Source: Dehalococcoidia bacterium (lineage in GTDB: Bacteria > Chloroflexota > Dehalococcoidia > Dehalococcoidales > BS750m-G39). Taken from it: DNA of 14,274 bases. The DNA is taken from positions 1 to 14,274 of the forward strand of contig JAUWXS010000007.1 of NCBI GenBank assembly GCA_030616265.1, in the 5' to 3' direction. Below the pieces are notes generated by a model. That model worked only from the letters and a program-made list of their open reading frames with translations. It was not told the DNA's origin and searched no databases. Both the position numbers and the translations under genes were made by a program. Shown piece by piece: positions 1-5,795 of the stretch. The stretch's first letter is position 1. Each line of letters opens with the position of its first letter.

Positions 1-679
1 CGAGGTCATGCACCAGGGGCGGGTGCCCCTGCATACGCTGCGGGCTGATATCGATTACGGGTTTACCGAGGCGCGTACCACCCTGGGGCGGATTGGGGTC
101 AAGGTCTGGGTCTATCGGGGCGATGTTCTCCCCGAAATCACTAAGCCCGAGGTTGAGGAAGCCCCCGAAGCCGCCGCTGAGGCGGCGGTCAAACCCCTGG
201 TAGCGCCGGCAAAGAAAGAAAAAGCGGCAGAGGCGCCAGAGCCGGTAGCCGAGGAGAAGGCGGAAGCGGTCGCCGAGGCAGAACCAGAGGCGAAAGTGGA
301 AGCAGTCGCTGAGGCAGAGCCTAAGAAGAAAGCCGAAAAGCCGGCGGAGAAGAAGGCCCCCGAAGCAGAGAAGAAAAAGCCAAAGGTAGAGAAGAAAGCC
401 GAGAAGCCAGAGAAGAAAAAGCCAAAGGCAGAGAAGAAAGCTGAAAAGCCAAAGAAGAAGGCTAGAAAACCAGAGGAGAAAAAGCCAAAGGTAGAGGCGA
501 AAGCTGAAAAGCCTAAGAAGAAAGCCGAAAAGCCGGCGGAGAAGAAGGCCCCGAAGGTAGAGAAGAAAACGCCCAAGCGAAAAACAAAGAAGACCACCAA
601 AGCCAAACCGCCGGTAACTGAGGCAGAAGAGGAGACAGATGCTACAGCCCAAGCGGGTGAAGTACCGCAAGAGTCATAA
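1..679 (+). CDS. rpsC: 30S ribosomal protein S3, C-terminal part (5' end outside window), with long charged tail
   Basis: S3 sits on the head of the small subunit near the mRNA entry channel. The first complete codon is at base 2, and the reading frame is already open there, so the true start lies upstream. The first ~45 visible codons match the conserved end of the S3 C-terminal domain (GRVPLHTLRADIDYG, then GRIGVKVWVYRGDVLP). From about base 137 the protein leaves the family core and runs ~180 more residues of low complexity: an Ala/Glu/Pro-rich acidic stretch (137-322), a Lys-rich stretch with EKKKPK/AEKP repeats (323-607) and a short acidic end. S3 normally stops soon after the core or has a short tail, so this extension is large. 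The last 41 bases overlap rplP. Identity of the core is certain; the role of the tail is unknown. Confidence 0.97.
   Translation, partial: EVMHQGRVPLHTLRADIDYGFTEARTTLGRIGVKVWVYRGDVLPEITKPEVEEAPEAAAEAAVKPLVAPAKKEKAAEAPEPVAEEKAEAVAEAEPEAKVEAVAEAEPKKKAEKPAEKKAPEAEKKKPKVEKKAEKPEKKKPKAEKKAEKPKKKARKPEEKKPKVEAKAEKPKKKAEKPAEKKAPKVEKKTPKRKTKKTTKAKPPVTEAEEETDATAQAGEVPQES
318..552 (+). repeat. 43-bp exact direct repeat inside the rpsC tail
   Basis: Bases 318-360 and 510-552 are identical over 43 positions and lie 192 bases apart (64 codons, in frame). They encode the same Lys/Ala/Pro/Glu-rich peptide (PKKKAEKPAEKKAP) at two places in the S3 tail. The match was read directly by eye from the sequence. 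Such a repeat could let the tail lose or gain 64 codons without a frameshift. Confidence 0.85.
368..451 (+). repeat. Tandem 42-bp (14-codon) repeats in the rpsC tail
   Basis: Two consecutive 42-base units begin at 368 and 410 and differ at only a few positions. Each encodes a 14-residue block of the form EKKKPK(V/A)EKKAEKP. More degenerate copies of the block continue to about base 560. The pattern suggests the basic part of the S3 tail grew by in-frame duplication. Confidence 0.8.
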
Positions 680-1085
680 AGGACACCGCCGGGGCAGTGC
701 CCAGGCGGGTAATAGCGTTGACTTCGGCGATTTCGGCCTGCAGGCGCTGGAATCGGCCTGGATTACCAGCCGCCAGATTGAGGCGGCGCGGCGGGCGATC
801 ACCCATCACATTCGCCGTGGCGGTAACGTCTGGGTGCGCATCTATCCCGATAAGCCGGTAACCAAGAAGCCCGCCGAGACCCGGATGGGTGGGGGTAAGG
901 GTGCCCCCGACCACTGGGTGGCGGTGGTTAAACCGGGTAGAATGCTGTTTGAGATGGGGGGAGTTAGCCAGGAAGTAGCCAAGGGCGCCATGCGCTTGGC
1001 TTCGCACAAGCTCCCCATAAGCACCAAATTTGTGACCAGGGAGACCGGCGTCGCCGTTAGCGATGCGGGGGGTGATGAAGGGTGA
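639..1085 (+). CDS. rplP: 50S ribosomal protein L16
   Basis: L16 binds 23S rRNA near the A-site side of the peptidyl transferase centre and is needed late in 50S assembly. The 148-residue product begins with the family signature MLQPKRVKYRKSHKGHRRG and contains the expected central motifs (ITRQ-like SRQIEAARRAI, then VWVRIYPDKPVTKKPAETRMG GGKG) and KLPISTKFV near the end. Length is slightly above the usual ~137-145, with a short acidic C-terminal addition. The ATG at 639 lies inside rpsC, giving an unusually long 41-base overlap. No later start would keep the conserved N-terminus. Its stop overlaps the GTG start of rpmC (GTGA), so the two are probably translationally coupled. Confidence 0.98.
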   Translation: MLQPKRVKYRKSHKGHRRGSAQAGNSVDFGDFGLQALESAWITSRQIEAARRAITHHIRRGGNVWVRIYPDKPVTKKPAETRMGGGKGAPDHWVAVVKPGRMLFEMGGVSQEVAKGAMRLASHKLPISTKFVTRETGVAVSDAGGDEG

Positions 1086-1279
1086 AGGTTGAGGAGATTC
1101 GGGCACTCAGTACTGGGGAGCTGGCCAAGCAGCTGGAGGACGCCCATCAGGAGCTGTTTAACCTCCGCTTTCGCCTGGCGACCAAGCAACTGGTGAACCA
1201 TCGCGAGCTTTCCCGGGCTAGAAAGCAAATTGCCCGGCTTAAGACCATAATCAGGGAAAAAGAGCTGGATATAAGGTGA
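1082..1279 (+). CDS. rpmC: 50S ribosomal protein L29
   Basis: L29 is a small helical-hairpin protein near the polypeptide exit tunnel, next to L23 and part of the site contacted by SRP and trigger factor. The 65-residue product has the typical form: an acidic N-terminal helix with VEEIRALSTGELAKQLEDA, the core motif ELFNLRFRLATKQLVN, then a basic helix ending IARLKTIIREKE. The GTG start at 1082 overlaps the rplP stop by three bases. Its own stop overlaps the start of rpsQ. Family, length and position in the cluster all agree. Confidence 0.97.
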   Translation: MKVEEIRALSTGELAKQLEDAHQELFNLRFRLATKQLVNHRELSRARKQIARLKTIIREKELDIR

Positions 1280-1809
1280 TGACTGAAGAGGGCAAGCGCA
1301 AATTTAGGCTGGGGCAGGTGGTGAGTGACAGCATGGATAAGACGGTGGTGGTGATGGTATCCGGCCCCAAGCGACACCCCTTATATAAAAAAATAATCAG
1401 ACGGGTAGTCAAGTATAAGGCTCATGATGAGAAAAATGAGTGTCGGGTGGGGGACAAGGTGAGAATTGTGGAAACCCGTCCCCTCTCCCGGGAGAAGCGT
1501 TGGCGGGTGGCTGAGATAATTGCCAAGGGAGAGGTGGTGGAGATTTCGCCTGAGGAAATAACCCGGGAAGATTTAGCCAGGGTTCAACCCGAGAAGAAGC
1601 CTAAGGAAAAGGTAGCCGAGGTTAAGCCTGAGGAAGAGACTAAGGCTGAGGAAGAAACAGCCGAGGCTGAACCAGAGAAAAAGGCCAAGAAAGAAGCCGC
1701 TAAGGCTGAACCCGAGAAAAAGGCTGAGAAAGAGACAGCCGAGGTCGAACCTGAGGCAGAAACCAAAAAAGAAACCAAGAAAGAAAATAAGGAAGAAACT
1801 TCGGACTAG
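1279..1809 (+). CDS. rpsQ: 30S ribosomal protein S17 with long charged C-terminal tail
   Basis: S17 is an OB-fold primary binder of 16S rRNA in the body of the 30S subunit. The core is clear in residues ~5-90: GQVVSDSMDKTVVVMV, then HPLYKKIIRRVVKYKAHDE, the CRVGDKVRIVETRPLS motif and KRWRVAEII. I chose ATG 1279, which overlaps the rpmC stop as TGATG; an adjacent in-frame GTG at 1276 adds only one residue. S17 is usually 80-95 residues, but this product is 176. About 85 extra residues (from roughly base 1546) form a polyampholyte of Glu, Lys and Ala with repeated EPEKKA-type units. The tail resembles that of S3 in composition but mixes charges more evenly. Its function is unknown. Confidence 0.97.
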   Translation: MTEEGKRKFRLGQVVSDSMDKTVVVMVSGPKRHPLYKKIIRRVVKYKAHDEKNECRVGDKVRIVETRPLSREKRWRVAEIIAKGEVVEISPEEITREDLARVQPEKKPKEKVAEVKPEEETKAEEETAEAEPEKKAKKEAAKAEPEKKAEKETAEVEPEAETKKETKKENKEETSD

Positions 1810-1815
1810 AGTGCT

Positions 1816-2184
1816 ATGATTCAAGTCTATTCTAGAATTAAAGCCGCTGATAATACTGGTGCCAAGGAGATTATGTGCATCAATGTCCTGGGTGGCACCA
1901 GAAAAAAATATGCCCGCGTGGGTGACGTTATTGTGGCCTCGGTAAAGAAGGCGACCCCAAGGGGGGTGGTCAAGAAGGGGGAGGTGGTCAGGGCGGTGGT
2001 TATTCGCTGTGCCCAGCCCTATCGGCGCTCTGATGGCTCATATGTCAGGTTTGACGAGAATGCCGCGGTCATTTTAACCGATAAGAATAACCCCAAGGGG
2101 ACGAGAATATTTGGGCCGGTAGCCAGGGAGCTGAGAGACAAGAATTTTACCAAGATTATCTCGCTGGCGCCCGAGGTCCTGTGA
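1816..2184 (+). CDS. rplN: 50S ribosomal protein L14
   Basis: L14 binds 23S rRNA at the subunit interface, forms an intersubunit bridge, and is the docking site of the silencing factor RsfS. The 122-residue product is full length for the family. It starts MIQVYSRIKAADNTGAKEI and carries the L14 signature around KGEVVRAVVIRC with YVRFDENAAVIL, then KNNPKGTRIFGPVARELR. The ATG at 1816 follows the rpsQ stop by six bases. The upstream ribosome binding site is weak, which fits coupling to rpsQ. Confidence 0.98.
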   Translation: MIQVYSRIKAADNTGAKEIMCINVLGGTRKKYARVGDVIVASVKKATPRGVVKKGEVVRAVVIRCAQPYRRSDGSYVRFDENAAVILTDKNNPKGTRIFGPVARELRDKNFTKIISLAPEVL

Positions 2185-2190
2185 GACAAC

Positions 2191-2502
2191 ATGAATATCA
2201 GAAAGAACGATACCGTGCTGGTTATCGCCGGTAAGGACAGGGGTAAAAAGGGCAGAGTACGCTTTGCCTACCCCAAGAAGGAACGGCTGCTGGTAGAAGG
2301 TATCAACTTTGTCAAGAAGCATAGCCGGGCCCGGGGGGCGGTCAGGCAGGCGGGTATAATTGAGCGCGAGGCGCCGATTCACATCTCAGACGTTATGCTG
2401 GTGTGTAATAAGTGCAACAAGCCAGCCCGGGTCGGCTCCCGCTTCCTGGCTGATGGCCGGAAGGTCCGGTTCTGCCGCTCTTGCGGTGAGGTGATTGATT
2501 AG
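2191..2502 (+). CDS. rplX: 50S ribosomal protein L24 with C-terminal zinc-ribbon motif
   Basis: L24 is an early assembly-initiating protein of the 50S subunit that sits near the tunnel exit. The 103-residue product has the N-terminal KOW motif (DTVLVIAGKDRGKKGRV), followed by LLVEGINFVKKH and APIHISDVML. The C-terminal end holds two CxxC pairs (C72/C75 and C95/C98), consistent with a zinc ribbon as seen in L24 of many bacteria outside the enterics. The start at 2191 lies six bases after rplN, and the stop abuts rplE directly with no spacer. Confidence 0.97.
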   Translation: MNIRKNDTVLVIAGKDRGKKGRVRFAYPKKERLLVEGINFVKKHSRARGAVRQAGIIEREAPIHISDVMLVCNKCNKPARVGSRFLADGRKVRFCRSCGEVID

Positions 2503-3045
2503 ATGTCGGCGCTTAGAGAAAAGTATAAGACCGAGGTCGTGCCCAGCCTTATGAAGAGTTACGGCTATAAGAATGTAATGCAGGTGCCGCGCCTGGAGAA
2601 GGTGGTGCTTAATATAGGCCTGGGCGAGGCGATTCAGGACGCCAAGGCTCTGGAGTCGGCGGAAAAGGATTTATCCGATATTACGGGGCAGCACCCGATT
2701 ACCACCAAGGCCAAGAAATCCATCGCCGCCTTCAGGCTGAGAGAGGGAATGACCATCGGCATGAAGGTGACCCTGCGCGGGGAGCGCATGTATCACTTTT
2801 TTGATAAGCTGGTAAACGTGGCCCTGCCCCGGATGCGCGAGTTTCACGGGGTTTCCCGCGACTCCTTTGACGGGCGGGGCAATTACACCCTGGGGCTTAA
2901 GGAGCAGCTTGTCTTCCCCGAACTGGATTACGATAAGATAGAAAAGGTGCGGGGGCTGGAGGTGTCCATCGGCACCACAGCCAATACCGACGACGAAGGC
3001 AGGCAACTGCTGGAGTTGTTGGGCATGCCCTTTGTCCGGGACTAA
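2503..3045 (+). CDS. rplE: 50S ribosomal protein L5
   Basis: L5 binds 5S rRNA and, with L18, helps place it in the central protuberance; it also contacts P-site tRNA. The 180-residue product is the normal length. Recognisable segments are the N-terminal LREKYKTEVVPSLM, the core motif VLNIGLGEA, the QHPITTKAKKSIAAFRLREG segment, VTLRGERMYHFFDKLVNVAL and the closing TTANTDDEGRQLLELLGMPF. The ATG begins immediately after the rplX stop (TAGATG), so translation is very likely coupled. Confidence 0.98.
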   Translation: MSALREKYKTEVVPSLMKSYGYKNVMQVPRLEKVVLNIGLGEAIQDAKALESAEKDLSDITGQHPITTKAKKSIAAFRLREGMTIGMKVTLRGERMYHFFDKLVNVALPRMREFHGVSRDSFDGRGNYTLGLKEQLVFPELDYDKIEKVRGLEVSIGTTANTDDEGRQLLELLGMPFVRD

Positions 3046-3057
3046 CACGGAGTAGGA

Positions 3058-3243
3058 ATGGCTAAGAAGTCGAAAATCGAAAAGTCAAAGCGACCGCCCA
3101 AATACAAGGTGCAGCAGCATAACCGCTGCCTCCTCTGCGGTCGACCTAGAGCCTATATTCGCAAGTTTGGCTTGTGCCGAATTTGTTTTCGCGAGTTAGC
3201 TCTGGCCGGGCAGATTCCCGGAGTAAGAAAATCAAGCTGGTGA
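3058..3243 (+). CDS. rpsN: 30S ribosomal protein S14, zinc-binding type Z
   Basis: S14 is a late-assembling protein of the 30S head next to S3 and S10. At 61 residues this is the short zinc-dependent (C+) form, with C24, C27, C40 and C43 arranged CxxC-x12-CxxC, and the conserved tail GQIPGVRKSSW. The longer zinc-independent form is about 90-100 residues and lacks these cysteines. A Shine-Dalgarno-like GGAGTAGGA precedes ATG 3058. Position between rplE and rpsH is canonical. Confidence 0.98.
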   Translation: MAKKSKIEKSKRPPKYKVQQHNRCLLCGRPRAYIRKFGLCRICFRELALAGQIPGVRKSSW

Positions 3244-3250
3244 AGTTGAT

Positions 3251-3649
3251 ATGACCATCTCTGACCCAATAGCCGATATGTTAACCAGGGTGCGCAATGC
3301 CATTATGGCGCGGCACGATTCGGTGCTGGTGCCGACCTCAAGGATGAAGCTGGCTATCGCCCGCATCCTCAAGAAGGAGGGCTTTATCAGCGACTATGAG
3401 GTGCTAAAGAGTAAGCCGCAGCGGACCATCAGGCTCCACCTCAGGTATGACGATAAGAATGAGCCCATCCTTTCCGGACTGGAACGGGTGAGCAAGCCCG
3501 GGCTGAGGGTGTATGTGGGCCGGGGTGAGATTTCCCGCGTTCACGGCGGCCTGGGTATCGCTATTATCTCTACATCTAAGGGTGTAATGACCGGGCAGCA
3601 AGCCTGGCGCCAGGGAATTGGTGGTGAACTGCTATGCCACGTATGGTAA
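3251..3649 (+). CDS. rpsH: 30S ribosomal protein S8
   Basis: S8 is a primary binder of the central domain of 16S rRNA. In enterics it also represses the spc operon by binding its mRNA around the L5 start; I did not identify such a target here. The 132-residue product begins MTISDPIADMLTRVRNAIMA and contains LVPTSRMKLAIARILKKEGF. It ends with the C-terminal RNA-binding segment: STSKGVMTGQQAWRQGIGGE followed by LLCHVW. The length is typical. The gene starts seven bases after rpsN. Confidence 0.98.
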   Translation: MTISDPIADMLTRVRNAIMARHDSVLVPTSRMKLAIARILKKEGFISDYEVLKSKPQRTIRLHLRYDDKNEPILSGLERVSKPGLRVYVGRGEISRVHGGLGIAIISTSKGVMTGQQAWRQGIGGELLCHVW

Positions 3650-3667
3650 AGATTAGGGGCGATATCA

Positions 3668-4222
3668 ATGTCTAGAGTGGGGCTAATGCCGATACCAGTG
3701 CCCGATACGGTCACGGTTAGCATTAAAAAGGATGAAGTCAAGGTGACTGGTCCCAAGGGGGAGCTTAGCCGCCGCTTCAACCCCGATATGAATATTAAGC
3801 TGGAGAATAGTGTGCTGACGGTGTCGCGGCCCAGCGATAGCAAGGAACACCGTTCCCTGCACGGGCTGACGCGCAGCCTTCTGGCTAATATGGTGCAGGG
3901 GGTAACCGCTGGCTTTGAGAAGCACCTTGATATCGTCGGCGTGGGTTATCGGGCGGAAAAGGCCGGGGATAAGCTGACGCTTCGTATCGGCTATTCCCAT
4001 ACGGTGGAGGTAGCCCCCTTACCCGGCATATCACTGGATGTGGAAGGGGGCACTCACATCAAGGTCAGCGGCATTGACAAAGAAGTAGTCGGCGAGATGG
4101 CCGCCGAGATTCGGGCTATTCGCCCCCCCGACCCCTATAAGGGTAAGGGCATTAGATACGTCGGGGAAATAGTCCGTCTTAAGGCAGGCAAAGCCGGTAA
4201 GGCTATAGGGCAGAAGATATAA
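3668..4222 (+). CDS. rplF: 50S ribosomal protein L6
   Basis: L6 lies at the base of the L7/L12 stalk near the factor-binding site, next to the sarcin-ricin loop. The 184-residue product has the two-repeat L6 fold. The first half opens with VGLMPIPVPDTV and VTGPKGELSR, and the second carries the RNA-binding signature around PPDPYKGKGIRYVGE. Length is typical (175-185). The stop overlaps the next start as TAATG, tying it to rplR translation. Confidence 0.98.
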   Translation: MSRVGLMPIPVPDTVTVSIKKDEVKVTGPKGELSRRFNPDMNIKLENSVLTVSRPSDSKEHRSLHGLTRSLLANMVQGVTAGFEKHLDIVGVGYRAEKAGDKLTLRIGYSHTVEVAPLPGISLDVEGGTHIKVSGIDKEVVGEMAAEIRAIRPPDPYKGKGIRYVGEIVRLKAGKAGKAIGQKI

Positions 4223-4587
4223 TGGGCAAAGCTGGGAAAGGACTAGCACGCCAGAGAAGGCACGCCCGGGTCAGGGCTAAGCTAGCCGGCACCGCTTCCG
4301 GCCCACGGCTCTGTGTCTTTCGCAGTTTGAACCATATTTATGCCCAGGTTATTGATGACGACAAGGGGCATACGCTGGTGACGGCTTCAACCCTGGACCA
4401 GGAGATAAAAGCCGGCTTAAATGGCAAAGCCAAGTCGGCTAGAGCGGAGCTGGTTGGTGCCCTGGTGGCTAAGCGAGCCCTGGATAAAGGCATAAACCAG
4501 GTTGTTTTCGACCGTGGCGGATATAAGTATCACGGCCGGGTTAAAGCCCTGGCTGAGGCCGCCCGGCAGGCAGGACTTAAGTTTTAG
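4222..4587 (+). CDS. rplR: 50S ribosomal protein L18
   Basis: L18 binds 5S rRNA together with L5 and L25-type proteins in the central protuberance. The 121-residue product has the basic N-terminus with RQRRHARVRAKLAGTA, the RLCVFRSLNHIYAQVIDDD motif and the C-terminal VVFDRGGYKYHGRVKALAEA. All are standard for the family. ATG 4222 overlaps the rplF stop by one base. A 35-base gap follows before rpsE. Confidence 0.98.
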   Translation: MGKAGKGLARQRRHARVRAKLAGTASGPRLCVFRSLNHIYAQVIDDDKGHTLVTASTLDQEIKAGLNGKAKSARAELVGALVAKRALDKGINQVVFDRGGYKYHGRVKALAEAARQAGLKF

Positions 4588-4622
4588 GTCAAAGACTCTT
4601 CTAGGGGGTAGTTTTAACTCAA

Positions 4623-5156
4623 GTGAAAGAACCCATAAGCAGGATAGACCCAACAGAACTGACGCTAACCGATAAGCTGGTCTATATCAACCGCGTGACC
4701 AAGGTGGTGAAAGGGGGCAAGCGCCTCAGCTTCAGCGCCTTAGCGGTGACCGGCGACGGTAACGGCCACGTGGGCATCGGCGTGGGCAAGGCTAACACCG
4801 TGCCCGAGGCCATCAGCAAGGCGAACGCTATCGCCAGGAAGAACCTGCTCAAGGTGCCGCTGGCGGGGAAAACTATCCCTTACGAGATAACGGTTAAGTT
4901 CAGCGCCGCCAAGGTCATGCTCAAGCCGGCAGCCCCGGGCACGGGTATTATTGCCGGGGGCAGCATCAGAGCGGTGGTGGAAGCCGCTGGTATCAAGGAT
5001 ATTCTGACCAAGTCGCTGGGCAGCCCCAATCGGATTAACACGGCTAAGGCGGCCATGCTTGCCCTGAGCCAGCTTAAAGTTCCCGAAGAGGAGCTAGCCC
5101 GACGCCGGGTTGCCCCTGAGGCTGAGGAAGAAAAGGGGGAGGTCGTCGGTGGCTAA
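4623..5156 (+). CDS. rpsE: 30S ribosomal protein S5
   Basis: S5 lies at the back of the 30S body near the decoding centre and mRNA entry. It influences accuracy and mRNA unwinding together with S3 and S4. The 177-residue product shows the N-terminal double-stranded RNA-binding-like domain (LVYINRVTKVVKGGKRLSFS, GHVGIGVGKANTVPEAISKA) and the C-terminal S5 domain (APGTGIIAGGSIRAVVEAAG, SLGSPNRINTAKA). I use GTG 4623 as the only plausible in-frame start. An AGGGGG tract lies at 4603-4608, rather far upstream (14 bases). The protein ends in a short Glu-rich extension of about 15 residues. Confidence 0.97.
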   Translation: MKEPISRIDPTELTLTDKLVYINRVTKVVKGGKRLSFSALAVTGDGNGHVGIGVGKANTVPEAISKANAIARKNLLKVPLAGKTIPYEITVKFSAAKVMLKPAAPGTGIIAGGSIRAVVEAAGIKDILTKSLGSPNRINTAKAAMLALSQLKVPEEELARRRVAPEAEEEKGEVVGG

Positions 5157-5331
5157 GCTGCGTATTACCCTGGTTAAGAGCGGCATTGGCTATGCCCAGG
5201 TCCAGAGGAGAACACTGAAGGCGCTGGGGCTTCATCGGCTTCACCAGAGTGCTATCCATAATGATAACTCCTCGGTTCGAGGTATGATTGATAAAGTGAG
5301 GCACCTAATCAGGGTGGAGGAAGAAAACTGA
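5149..5331 (+). CDS. rpmD: 50S ribosomal protein L30
   Basis: L30 is a small bacterial/archaeal 50S protein of about 60 residues. Reading from GTG 5149 gives exactly 60 residues: MAKLRITLVKSGIGY at the start, then RRTLKALGLHRLHQ, typical of the family. A strong ribosome binding site (GGGGGAGGT, 5135-5143) lies five bases upstream. A longer in-frame reading from TTG 5110 is possible, but its 13 extra residues have no family counterpart. The start overlaps the end of rpsE by eight bases, and the stop overlaps the start of rplO as TGATG. Confidence 0.96.
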   Translation: MAKLRITLVKSGIGYAQVQRRTLKALGLHRLHQSAIHNDNSSVRGMIDKVRHLIRVEEEN

Positions 5332-5795
5332 TGTTACAGGATAAACTCTCCCCCGCCCCTGGCTCCAAGCGAGACAGGAAGAGGGTGGGTCGGGGGGATG
5401 GCAGCGGCTATGGCACCTATTCGGGGCGAGGCTCTAAGGGACAGAAGTCCCGCGCCGGCTACAAGATGCGCCCTGGCTTTGAAGGGGGGCAGCTGCCCCT
5501 GATTAAGCGCCTGCCGCGAAAGCGCGGCTTTACCAATCCCTTCAAGACGGAGTATAGCCTGGTCAGGCTGGATAAGCTCGCCTCTTTCGAGCCGGGCAGC
5601 GAGGTGACGCCGGAGAAGCTGGTCGCCGCGGGGGTGGTAAAGTCGCTAAAGCACCCGATTAAGATTCTGGCCGGTGGTGAGCTTAAGAACCCCCTGGTGA
5701 TAAAGGCAAACAAGTTTTCAGCGGCGGCTAAGGCCAAGATAGAAGCCGCTGGGGGCAAAGCGGAGGAAATAGGCAGTGGCCCAGAAGCAAAGTAG
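5331..5795 (+). CDS. rplO: 50S ribosomal protein L15
   Basis: L15 is a late-binding 50S protein whose extended N-terminal arm threads through 23S rRNA. The 154-residue product shows the Gly/Arg-rich arm (KRVGRGDGSGYGTYSGRGSKGQ, in two parts: residues ~17-30 and 31-39), the GFEGGQLPLIKRLPRKRGF motif and the globular C-terminal part with LAGGELKNPLVIKANKFSAAA. Length is normal. The start overlaps the rpmD stop by one base, and its last 20 bases overlap secY. Confidence 0.97.
   Translation: MLQDKLSPAPGSKRDRKRVGRGDGSGYGTYSGRGSKGQKSRAGYKMRPGFEGGQLPLIKRLPRKRGFTNPFKTEYSLVRLDKLASFEPGSEVTPEKLVAAGVVKSLKHPIKILAGGELKNPLVIKANKFSAAAKAKIEAAGGKAEEIGSGPEAK

Noticed and set aside
112..606. Long minus-strand open frame (164 codons) rich in Phe/Ser/Ala opposite the rpsC tail
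   Set aside because: It is the antisense of a Lys/Glu-rich repetitive coding region, where AAG and GAG codons become CTT and CTC. No family resemblance and no ribosome binding site support it.
1573..1824. Minus-strand frames opposite the rpsQ tail with Leu/Phe-rich translation resembling a membrane protein
   Set aside because: Same artefact: antisense of Lys/Glu codons gives Phe/Leu. No independent evidence.
5110..5148. Longer L30 start at TTG 5110
   Set aside because: The extra residues overlap rpsE and have no L30 counterpart, while GTG 5149 has a strong ribosome binding site and gives the exact family N-terminus.
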